Below, in pieces: positions 7,853 through 15,184 of a DNA stretch of 64,000 nucleotides. The notes under the pieces were generated by a model. The model made no database searches and was not told the DNA's origin. It worked only from the letters and a program-made list of their open reading frames with translations. The first letter of the stretch is position 1. Each line of letters begins with the position of its first letter. The DNA is from Deinococcus planocerae. Its GTDB lineage: Bacteria; Deinococcota; Deinococci; Deinococcales; Deinococcaceae. The DNA is taken from positions 1 to 64,000 of the forward strand of contig NZ_PNOR01000001.1 of assembly GCF_002869765.1 (NCBI RefSeq), read 5' to 3'. Position numbers and translations under genes: made by a program.

Positions 7853-9487
7853 GTGGACAACCCCCAACTTCCCGTTGACCTGTGGCGCTGGCTGCTCGCG
7901 CTCGTCCCTATCGCCGTGCTGCTGCTGCTCCTCGTCTTCGCCCGCTGGAAGGCCGCCGAGGCCGGACCGATCGGCATGTTCGTGGCGGCGCTGATCGCCC
8001 TGCTCGCCTTTCAGACGCCGCTCTCCACGCTCGCCGTCGCGGGCGGCAAGGGCGTGTGGGACGCCATCTTCATCCTGTATGTGATCTGGCCCGCCCTGCT
8101 GCTGTACCTGGTGTCCAAGCGGGCGGGCGCGTTCGACGCTCTGCGGCAGAGCATCTCGGCCTTTTCCAGAAACGAACTCTTCCTGGTGCTGGCCTTCGGC
8201 TGGATCTTCGCGTCCTTTCTCCAGGGCATCGCGGGCTTCGGGGCGCCCATCGCGGTCGTAGCACCCCTGCTCCTCGCGCTGGGCGTGAGGCCGGTGTACG
8301 CGGTCGCCATCCCCCTGATCGGGCACGCCTGGGCGAACATGTTCGGCACGCTGGGGGTGAGCTGGCTCGCCACGGGGCGGGTGGTGGACCTCCAGAACCC
8401 GGACGCCACCGCCTTCCAGACCGCCCTGCTGCTGTGGATTCCCAACCTGCTCGCGGGCTTCCTGATCGCCTGGCTGTACGGGAAGGGCCCCGCCGTGCGG
8501 CACGCCTGGCCGCTCGTCTTGATCGTGAGCCTGATTCAGGGCGGCGGGCAGCTCGCGCTGTCGCAGTGGAACCCGGTGCTGGCGAACTTCATCCCCGCCA
8601 CGCTCGCCGTCGTGGCCCTGTACCCCCTGTCGCGCTGGAAACGCTACGCGGAGGAGCCCCAGGGAATCGAGGACCGCCCCGCCATGAGCGGCGACCGCGG
8701 AGGGCGGGAGGAGCGCGAGCCCCTGATGGGCCTGGGCATGGCCCTCGTGCCGTACATCGTGCTCACCGTCCTGACGGTCGTGGCGCTGGTGATCCCGGCG
8801 GTCGAGGCATTCCTGTCGCGGCTGGAGGTCGGCCTGCCCTTTCCGGAGGCAGGGACGGGCCTCGGCGTGACCAACGAGGCGCAGCGGCCCTACTCGCCCT
8901 TCGCGCCATTCACCCATCCCGGCACCTTCTTGCTGATCTCGTCCCTGGTCGCGTGGCTGGTCTACCGGGCGCGCGGCTACTACGCGGCGTGGGCGCGGCG
9001 CGAGCGGCAGCCGGGCTTCTGGGCGGAGATGCAGGACAACGCCGTGCCCGCCTCGCTGAGCGTCGTGACCTTCCTCGTGGCGAGCCAGATTCTGGCGCAC
9101 TCCGGCCAGACGCAGGTGCTCGCGCTCGGCATCTCGGAGGTCGCCCCCGCCGCCGTGTACGCCGCGCTCGCGGCGGTAATCGGCATCCTCGGGGCCTTCA
9201 TGACGTCGAGCAACACCGCCTCGAACATCCTGTTCGCCCCCCTGCACGACACGGTGGCCGCGTCGGAGCCCGGCCTCACCCAGTCCAGCGTGATCGCCGC
9301 GCAGAGCGTGGGGGGAGCCACCGGCAACGCCATCGCCCCGGCCAACATCGTGCTGGGTACGGGCACCACCGGCGCGAACGGCAAGGAGGGCGAGGTGCTG
9401 CGCAAGACGCTGCCCTTCACCGGCCTCGTCGCGCTGCTCGCGGGCGCCGCCGCCGTCTTCCTGCGCACCCAGGGGGGTGAGGAATGA
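7853..9487 (+). CDS. L-lactate/glycolate permease family transporter
   Basis: A 544-residue protein with about 12-14 membrane helices that matches the LctP/GlcA family, which imports L-lactate, D-lactate or glycolate with protons. Family hallmarks seen include AFGWIFASFLQGIAGFGAP, GHAWANMFGTLGVSWLATG and FMTSSNTASNILFAPLH. GTG at 7853 is preceded by AAGGAG. The next small gene overlaps its stop by 4 bases, and gamma-glutamyltransferase and an isochorismatase-family hydrolase follow, so the true substrate may be another small carboxylate tied to those enzymes. The 113 bases upstream have no gene and no clear hairpin. Confidence 0.9.
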   Translation: MDNPQLPVDLWRWLLALVPIAVLLLLLVFARWKAAEAGPIGMFVAALIALLAFQTPLSTLAVAGGKGVWDAIFILYVIWPALLLYLVSKRAGAFDALRQSISAFSRNELFLVLAFGWIFASFLQGIAGFGAPIAVVAPLLLALGVRPVYAVAIPLIGHAWANMFGTLGVSWLATGRVVDLQNPDATAFQTALLLWIPNLLAGFLIAWLYGKGPAVRHAWPLVLIVSLIQGGGQLALSQWNPVLANFIPATLAVVALYPLSRWKRYAEEPQGIEDRPAMSGDRGGREEREPLMGLGMALVPYIVLTVLTVVALVIPAVEAFLSRLEVGLPFPEAGTGLGVTNEAQRPYSPFAPFTHPGTFLLISSLVAWLVYRARGYYAAWARRERQPGFWAEMQDNAVPASLSVVTFLVASQILAHSGQTQVLALGISEVAPAAVYAALAAVIGILGAFMTSSNTASNILFAPLHDTVAASEPGLTQSSVIAAQSVGGATGNAIAPANIVLGTGTTGANGKEGEVLRKTLPFTGLVALLAGAAAVFLRTQGGEE

Positions 9488-9681
9488 ACCGCACGACCAT
9501 TCTGCTGCTCGCGCTGCTGCTCCTGCTGCTCGCGTACCCCGCCGCCAGCCTCGGCACTGAGGGCGGCACTCCCTGGCTGACCGGGGCGGCCCTCGCGCTG
9601 CTCGCCCTGGGTGGGGTGATTCCGCCGCTCCTGCGCTTCACCGCGCGGGACGACCAAGACGAACAGAAGGAGGACGCATGA
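9484..9681 (+). CDS. Small two-helix membrane protein
   Basis: A 65-residue protein with a Leu-rich first helix (residues 5-21) and a second helix around 33-50, then a charged tail DDQDEQKEDA. It overlaps the permease stop and the gamma-glutamyltransferase start by 4 bases each (ATGA on both sides), strong evidence that it is a real gene within this operon. I do not recognise the family; it may be an auxiliary subunit of the permease. Confidence 0.7.
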   Translation: MNRTTILLLALLLLLLAYPAASLGTEGGTPWLTGAALALLALGGVIPPLLRFTARDDQDEQKEDA

Positions 9682-11327
9682 CTTCCCCGAACGGACCCCG
9701 CACCGGGCGCCCCCCCACCCTGGCGAACCGCGGCGTGGTCGCCACCTCCCACCACCTCGCCAGCGCCGCCGGGCTGCGCGCCCTGACGCGCGGCGGCAGC
9801 GCCGCGGACGCCGCCATCGCCGCGAACGCCGTGCTGTGCGTCGTCTACCCGCATATGGCGGGGCTCGGCGGGGACGGGTTCTGGCTGATCCACGACCCCC
9901 GGCGCGGCGGCGTGCAGGCCCTCAACGCCAGCGGCCCCGCCGCCCGGCTCGCCACCCGCGACTATTACCGCGAGCGCGGGCACCACGACCAGATTCCCGC
10001 GCGCGGCCCCCTCGCGGCCCTCACCGTGCCGGGCGCCGTGGACGGCTGGCGGCAGGTCCACGAACGGCACGGGCAGCTCGAATGGCGCGACCTGTTCGGG
10101 GACGCCATCCACCTCGCCCGGGAAGGCGCTCCCGTGGGGCGCTCCCTCGCCGACTGGCTGGTGCAGGACCGCGAGTTGCTGCGTGAGCACCGCCGGGCCG
10201 GAGAGATCTTCCTCCCGATCGGGCAACCCGCGCGCTCCGGCGAGCGTCTGGTGCAGCCGGACCTCGCCCGGAGCCTGGACCTCCTCGCGTCGGGCGGCGC
10301 GGAGGCGTTCTACCGGGGCGAACTCGCCGAGCGCCTCTGTGCCGGGCTGGAGGACTCCCCGCTGCGCCCGGGGGACCTCGCGCAGTTTCAGGCCGAGTGG
10401 GTCGAGCCCATCTCCACCACTTACCGGGGCAAGACGGTGTACCAGTTGCCCCCCAACACCCAGGGCTTCGCGGCCCTGCAACTGTTGAACCTGATCGAGG
10501 GCTACGACGTGCGGGCCTGGGGCGACGGGACTGCCGACTACTACCACTTCATGGCGGAGGCGGTCAAAGTTGCCTTCGCCGACCGCGACACGTGGCTCAG
10601 CGACCCGAACTTCGTGGACATCCCGCTGGAAAAGCTCCTGTCCAGGACCTACGCCGACGAGCGCCGGGCCCTGATCCGTCCCGACCGCGCCCTGGAGATG
10701 TCGCAGGTGGAAAGTGGGCACGCCTATCCGCACCCGGCGCCGCGCCGCTCGCCGGAGGGGGACACCTGTTACCTCTGCGCGGTGGACTCTTCGGGGCTGG
10801 CCGTCTCGCTGATCCAGTCGGTCTACCACGACTTCGGCAGCCTGGTGGTGGGGGAGGGCACCGGCATCCTGCTGCAAAACCGGGGCTCGTTCTTCTCGCT
10901 GGACGACCACCACCCCAACCGACTGGAGCCGGGCAAGCGGACCTTCCACACCCTGATTCCCGCGATGCTCTTTGACGGCGAGACCTTCGAGCTGGCCTTC
11001 GGGACGATGGGCGGGGAGGGGCAACCGCAGACGCAGGCGGCGATGCTCACCCGGATGCTCGACTTCGGGTACGACGTGCAGCAGGCCATCGAGGCGCCGA
11101 GGTGGCTGATGGGCCGCACCTGGGGCACCGCCAACCAGGACCTCTCCTTGGAGGGCCGCATCTCCGACGGGGTGGCGCGCGAACTCCTGCGGCGCGGGCA
11201 GCCGGTGAACGTCCTGACCGACTGGAACGACAACATGGGCCATGCCCAAGCGATCCGCCGCTCCCCGCACGGCTTTCTGGAGGGCGGCGCCGACCCGCGC
11301 GGCGACGGAGCCGCGCTGGGGTACTGA
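9678..11327 (+). CDS. ggt: Gamma-glutamyltransferase family hydrolase
   Basis: A 549-residue Ntn-hydrolase of the gamma-glutamyltransferase family, which matures by self-cleavage before a catalytic Thr. The expected N-terminal features are present (RGGSAADAAIAANAVLCVVY, then HMAGLGGDGFWL). The cleavage and nucleophile site is PEGDTCYLCAVD, with Thr363 as predicted nucleophile, followed by LLQNRGSFFSLD and FGTMGGEGQPQ. No signal peptide is visible, so unlike the periplasmic E. coli enzyme it is probably cytoplasmic. Context beside a carboxylate permease and an amidase-like isochorismatase-family protein suggests uptake and cleavage of a gamma-glutamyl or other amide compound, not glutathione turnover; that is inference. 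Confidence 0.88.
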   Translation: MTSPNGPRTGRPPTLANRGVVATSHHLASAAGLRALTRGGSAADAAIAANAVLCVVYPHMAGLGGDGFWLIHDPRRGGVQALNASGPAARLATRDYYRERGHHDQIPARGPLAALTVPGAVDGWRQVHERHGQLEWRDLFGDAIHLAREGAPVGRSLADWLVQDRELLREHRRAGEIFLPIGQPARSGERLVQPDLARSLDLLASGGAEAFYRGELAERLCAGLEDSPLRPGDLAQFQAEWVEPISTTYRGKTVYQLPPNTQGFAALQLLNLIEGYDVRAWGDGTADYYHFMAEAVKVAFADRDTWLSDPNFVDIPLEKLLSRTYADERRALIRPDRALEMSQVESGHAYPHPAPRRSPEGDTCYLCAVDSSGLAVSLIQSVYHDFGSLVVGEGTGILLQNRGSFFSLDDHHPNRLEPGKRTFHTLIPAMLFDGETFELAFGTMGGEGQPQTQAAMLTRMLDFGYDVQQAIEAPRWLMGRTWGTANQDLSLEGRISDGVARELLRRGQPVNVLTDWNDNMGHAQAIRRSPHGFLEGGADPRGDGAALGY

Positions 11328-11338
11328 GGAGAGACGAG

Positions 11339-12160
11339 ATGAGCAAGCAGAGATTCCGTGAAATCTACGCCCCGACCGAGGACGGCGGGGTGCAGTTCGC
11401 CGCCAGCGCCGACCGCTGGCACCTCTATGAGGACTACGTGCATCTGGCGCCGCACCACAGAGAAGGCGAGTTGCTGAGATTCGAGGCCAACCTGATGCCC
11501 TTCGTAGACAACCCCGACCGCCAGGCCCTGGTCATCATCGACATGCAGAACGACTTCTGCTCGCCGGGCGGCTGGACCGACGCCTCGGGGCTGGACTACC
11601 GGCGCTGCCGACAGGCCATTCCCGGCGTGATCCGCGCTCTGGAGGTCGCCCGGCAGCGCGAGATGTGGGTGATCTGGGTGTACTGGCACAACCGCCCGGA
11701 CCTGCGCAATCTCGGCGCGCCCACCCTCTACTCCTTCAAGCACAGCCTGGAGCAGCGCGGCATCGGGCAGGAGCTGGAACGCGGCCCCGTGCTGACGGCG
11801 GACTCGTGGGGCGCGCGGATGGTAGACGAGCTGCTGCCCCTGATGCGCGAGGACGACATCCACGTCGAGAAAGTCCGCATGAACGGCTTTTTCGGCACGC
11901 ATCTGGATCAGGTGCTGCGGACCCAGGGGATCGAGACGCTCTTCTTCGCGGGGGTCAACATCGACCAGTGCGTGACTTCCACGATGGAAGAGGCGTATTT
12001 CCGCGACTACAACGCGGTGCTGCTCGAAGACGCCTGCGCGACCTCCAGCCCCGACTACTGCTACGACGCGGTGGTCTTCAACGCGCGCAACTGCTGGGGC
12101 TTCTCGATGACGACCGAACAGCTCGCGGGCGCGCGGCCCTTCCGGGGAGGTGAAACTTGA
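11339..12160 (+). CDS. Isochorismatase-family cysteine hydrolase
   Basis: A 273-residue cysteine hydrolase of the isochorismatase fold, a family that includes nicotinamidase, N-carbamoylsarcosine, biuret and ureidoacrylate amidohydrolases. The catalytic Asp lies in ALVIIDMQNDFCSPGG, a candidate Lys in HVEKVRMNGFFGTH, and the nucleophile Cys in GVNIDQCVTSTMEEA. An N-terminal extension of about 55 residues precedes the fold. ATG at 11339 follows AGGAGAG; the open frame extends further upstream inside the preceding gene and is a shadow there. The stop overlaps the TTG start of the next Usp. An amidase acting on a C-N bond is likely; the substrate is unknown. Confidence 0.88.
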   Translation: MSKQRFREIYAPTEDGGVQFAASADRWHLYEDYVHLAPHHREGELLRFEANLMPFVDNPDRQALVIIDMQNDFCSPGGWTDASGLDYRRCRQAIPGVIRALEVARQREMWVIWVYWHNRPDLRNLGAPTLYSFKHSLEQRGIGQELERGPVLTADSWGARMVDELLPLMREDDIHVEKVRMNGFFGTHLDQVLRTQGIETLFFAGVNIDQCVTSTMEEAYFRDYNAVLLEDACATSSPDYCYDAVVFNARNCWGFSMTTEQLAGARPFRGGET

Positions 12161-13077
12161 CCCGGGTCCTGGTGCTGATGGACTTCTCCGCCGCCGCGCT
12201 GGGCGCCTTGCGGGTGGCGCGGACCGCCTTTCCGGAGGCCGCGCCCACCGTGCTGCACGTGGTGCCCACGCTGCCGGTGGGCCGCCCGCCCGGGACACCT
12301 GCCGCGCCGGACCCGGACGCCGACCCCGAGTGGTACGTGCCGGAGGACGAACAGCTCGCGGCGCTGGGGGGCGGCGAGATTGCGGTGGGGCAGCCCGCCG
12401 GAGAGGCCCTGGGGCGGGCGTGGGCGCGCCAGTGCGATGTGATCGCGCTGGGCACTGCCGGGCGGCGCGGCCTCTCGCGGCTGCTGCTGGGGTCGGTCGC
12501 CGAACAGGTGATCCGCGAGTCGCCCGTGCCGGTGCTCAGCGTCCATTCCCCCGACGCGCAGGACCACCTGCCGCTGCCGGTGGCCTCGCGGCGGCGCTGG
12601 CTGCGGGCCCTGCACGACCTCGCGCAGGAGGAACCCCTGGCCGCCCCCCGCGTGCTGGTGTTGATGGACTTCTCGGATAGTGCCCGGCAGGCCCTCGATT
12701 TCGTGCGGACGCACCTGCCGGGGGCGCAGGTCGAGCTGCTGCACGTGGTCGATGCCGCCTCCCCCACGGTTCCTTTCGCGCTGACCGGTGCTCAGGACCC
12801 TCCGCTGCGCGGTGTGGACAGCGAGCTTTTGGCCGAGCGCAACGCCCTGTGGGAGCGCGAGGCCCGCGCCCGGCTGGCCGAGTTGGGCGGCGGCGAGGTG
12901 GTGCGCGGCGAGCCTGCCCGGACCGCGCTGGACCGGGCCGCGAGCGGCGAGTACGACCTGTTGGCTGTCGGCACCTCGGGCAAGGCGCCGATCTCGCGCC
13001 TGATGTTGGGCTCGGTGGCGCTTCGAATCGTCCGCGAGTCGCCCATCCCGGTGCTCACGGCCCGGTCCACCGGGTGA
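12157..13077 (+). CDS. Tandem two-domain universal stress protein
   Basis: A 306-residue protein with two UspA domains, starting TRVLVLMDFSAAALGALR from a TTG codon that overlaps the upstream TGA by 3 bases. Nucleotide loops are LGTAGRRGLSRLLLGSVAE and VGTSGKAPISRLMLGSVAL, both ending in Gly-Ser-Val. It closely resembles the Usp at 13254, with the same start, linker position and loop spacing, so the two are recent paralogues. GGGGAGG lies about 9 bases upstream of the TTG. Confidence 0.88.
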   Translation: MTRVLVLMDFSAAALGALRVARTAFPEAAPTVLHVVPTLPVGRPPGTPAAPDPDADPEWYVPEDEQLAALGGGEIAVGQPAGEALGRAWARQCDVIALGTAGRRGLSRLLLGSVAEQVIRESPVPVLSVHSPDAQDHLPLPVASRRRWLRALHDLAQEEPLAAPRVLVLMDFSDSARQALDFVRTHLPGAQVELLHVVDAASPTVPFALTGAQDPPLRGVDSELLAERNALWEREARARLAELGGGEVVRGEPARTALDRAASGEYDLLAVGTSGKAPISRLMLGSVALRIVRESPIPVLTARSTG

Positions 13078-13110
13078 AGCGCCTCACCCCTCATTCTCCC
13101 TGGAGGACCC

Positions 13111-13257
13111 ATGATCACCTCTCAAGACCTTGACCGTATCCAGAGGTGGCCCGCCGACGAACCCCCCCGGCTCGCAGGGACCGACGTCGACCGGGGCGCG
13201 ACCCCCAGCCCCGGCGCGGTGGTCCTTTCCCGACTCCTCCCGGGGGGTGCGGCGTGA
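13111..13257 (+). pseudogene. Remnant of a second baeRF-like gene, N terminus only
   Basis: A 48-codon frame with ATG at 13111 behind GGAGG. Its first residues MITSQDLDRIQRWPADE match the start MITEHDLARIRALPGDQ of the baeRF-like protein at 197, and even the leader DNA is similar. After about residue 20 the resemblance stops and low-complexity Pro/Gly/Ala sequence follows to a TGA that overlaps the GTG of the next Usp gene. In both places a baeRF start is followed by a Usp gene. The simplest reading is a duplicated baeRF-Usp unit in which nearly all of the second baeRF gene has been deleted, leaving its ribosome binding site to couple translation into the Usp. Confidence 0.6.
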
Positions 13258-14144
13258 CCCGGGTCCTCGTGCTGATGGACTTCTCCCCGGCGGCACTTGC
13301 CGCCTTGGGGGCCGCCCGCGACACATTCCCGGACGCCACACCGACCGTGCTGCATGTGGTGGCCCCGGACACGGACCCCCATCCCGGAGGGTACGCGCGG
13401 GAGCACGGGCAGCTCGGGGCGCTCGGCGGCGGCGTGGTCGCGGTGGGTCGGCCCGCCGAGGAGGCGCTGAGGCGCGCGGGAACGGGCGAGTACGACCTGA
13501 TCGTGATGGGGACCGCCGGGCGGCGGGGGGTGGGACGGCTGCTGCTGGGGTCGGTCGCCGAGCGACTGCTCCGGGAGTCACCCGTGCCGGTGTTCAGCGT
13601 GCGTTCGCCGGAAGGCGCCGACCACCGGCCCCTGGGCGACGGGACGTGGCCGCACGCCGCGCGGGCGGTGCGGGAGGGGGAGCGCCCATCCCTGCGCCGC
13701 GTGCTCGTCCTGATGGACTTCTCCCCGAGCGCACACCGGGCCCTGAGCTTCGTCCGCGCCCACCTGCCCGGCACGGAGGTGAAGCTGCTGCACGTGGTCG
13801 AGCCGTCCGCACTCGACGCGCCCTTTCCGCTGCCGACCCTGAGTGACCCCCCCCTGCGCGGCGCGAGCGCCCGCCTGCTCGCCGAGCGCAACAGCGTGTG
13901 GGAGCGGGAGGCGCGGCGGCGCCTGGACGAACTGGGCGGCGGCGAGGTCGTGGGCGGCAACCCGGCCCAGGTCGCGTTGGACCGCGCGGCGGGGGGCGGG
14001 TACGATCTCGTGGCCGTCGGCACCGCCGGGCGCGGCGGGCTCTCGCGGCTGGTCGTCGGGTCGGTCGCGCTGCGGCTCGTGCGCGAGTCCCCGGTCCCGG
14101 TGCTGACGGCCCGGGACGTGACGCCCACCGGAGCGGTGCCGTGA
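13254..14144 (+). CDS. Tandem two-domain universal stress protein
   Basis: A 296-residue two-domain UspA protein starting TRVLVLMDFSPAALAALG from GTG at 13254. Loops MGTAGRRGVGRLLLGSVAE and VGTAGRGGLSRLVVGSVAL carry the Gly-Ser-Val of ATP-binding Usps. It is a close paralogue of the protein at 12157. The longer in-frame extension back to 13146 reads as Arg/Pro-rich non-protein, and GTG is favoured because it overlaps the stop of the upstream remnant. The downstream alpha/beta hydrolase in turn overlaps its stop. Confidence 0.88.
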   Translation: MTRVLVLMDFSPAALAALGAARDTFPDATPTVLHVVAPDTDPHPGGYAREHGQLGALGGGVVAVGRPAEEALRRAGTGEYDLIVMGTAGRRGVGRLLLGSVAERLLRESPVPVFSVRSPEGADHRPLGDGTWPHAARAVREGERPSLRRVLVLMDFSPSAHRALSFVRAHLPGTEVKLLHVVEPSALDAPFPLPTLSDPPLRGASARLLAERNSVWEREARRRLDELGGGEVVGGNPAQVALDRAAGGGYDLVAVGTAGRGGLSRLVVGSVALRLVRESPVPVLTARDVTPTGAVP

Positions 14145-14962
14145 CCTGTCCGAGACGGCCCAGGGCGTTCGCGCGGCCCGGGAACGAAGGCGCCTGGGCC
14201 GCACGGAACCCCGCCCGGTCCGTGTGGACGGAGGTGGGCGGCATCCGCACTCACGCGCTCGTGATGGGCGCGGGGCCACCCCTCGTTCTGGTGCCCGGGC
14301 TGGCCTGCGCGCATTTCTATTTTCACGAACTCCAGACCCGTCTGGCCGGGCACTTCCAGGTGTGGGCCTACGACCCGCCCGGGCACGGGTACTCGCGGGC
14401 GCCTGCGGGCACCTTCCTGACGCTGGAGAGTCTCGCCGACCACCTCGCGGCGTGGTTGCGGGCGAACGGCCTCCGCGGTGTGCCCCTGCTCGGACACTCG
14501 CTCGGCGGGGACGTGCTGCTGCACCTCGCGGCACGCTGGCCTGGAGGCGCGGGCTGCCTGGTGCTGTGCGCGCCGGGTTCCCGGCCCGGAACTCCGGGCG
14601 CCCCCGGCCAACTCCTGCGGCTCGTGGCGGAGGGACGTCAGGTGCGCGCCCGCTTCCTCGTTCGCCTGGCGCGGTCGTACCTCCACGCGGGACCGCGCCG
14701 GGCGTGGGGCCTGTTGACCCATCTGCGCCAGGCCGACCCGCGCGAGGTGGCTCCCCGGGTGCGCGCGTCCGTCATGATTCTGGAGGGGACGGCAGATGAC
14801 ATCGTCCGCTCGCGGGCCCTGAGGGTGATGCAAGACCACCTGCCCCGCGCCCGCCTCGTGCGGGTGCCGGGGGCCACGCACGCCCTGATCGACGGGCAGG
14901 CGGGGAACGTCGCCCGTCTCGTCCGGGCGTTCGTCCGTCAGACCGCCGCTTCCCGGCGCTGA
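14141..14962 (+). CDS. Alpha/beta hydrolase
   Basis: A 273-residue alpha/beta-fold hydrolase. The oxyanion region is LVLVPGLACAHFYFHE, the nucleophile elbow is LLGHSLGGDVLL (Ser), the acid is probably in LEGTADDIVRSR and the catalytic His in VPGATHALIDG. GTG at 14141 overlaps the Usp stop (GTGA). The first 25 or so residues are Arg/Ala-rich and may be untranslated. No signal peptide is seen, so it is probably cytoplasmic. The fold does not define a substrate. Confidence 0.82.
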   Translation: MTCPRRPRAFARPGNEGAWAARNPARSVWTEVGGIRTHALVMGAGPPLVLVPGLACAHFYFHELQTRLAGHFQVWAYDPPGHGYSRAPAGTFLTLESLADHLAAWLRANGLRGVPLLGHSLGGDVLLHLAARWPGGAGCLVLCAPGSRPGTPGAPGQLLRLVAEGRQVRARFLVRLARSYLHAGPRRAWGLLTHLRQADPREVAPRVRASVMILEGTADDIVRSRALRVMQDHLPRARLVRVPGATHALIDGQAGNVARLVRAFVRQTAASRR

Positions 14963-15184
14963 AGTCTTGGAGGTTGACATGTTCCCCACGCTGATCTGCT
15001 CGGCGCCGTCCCAGTTCGGCCCTCTCGCGGGGTGGCCGGTTCCCCCCCTCCCCGCGCTGTGGAGGGCCGGACGGAACCCGTCTGGTCCGGTCTCAACTCG
15101 GCGCCTTCATTTGAGAATGCCTTTTTTGCCCTCTGCTCGCTCCTCGCGCCGGACGTGGGCGCGCGTGGGCCCGGGACGCCGGGC

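Noticed and set aside
7091..9247. A 718-codon minus-strand frame across a Usp gene and the permease
   Set aside because: Low-complexity shadow; the plus strand has two recognisable families with ribosome binding sites.
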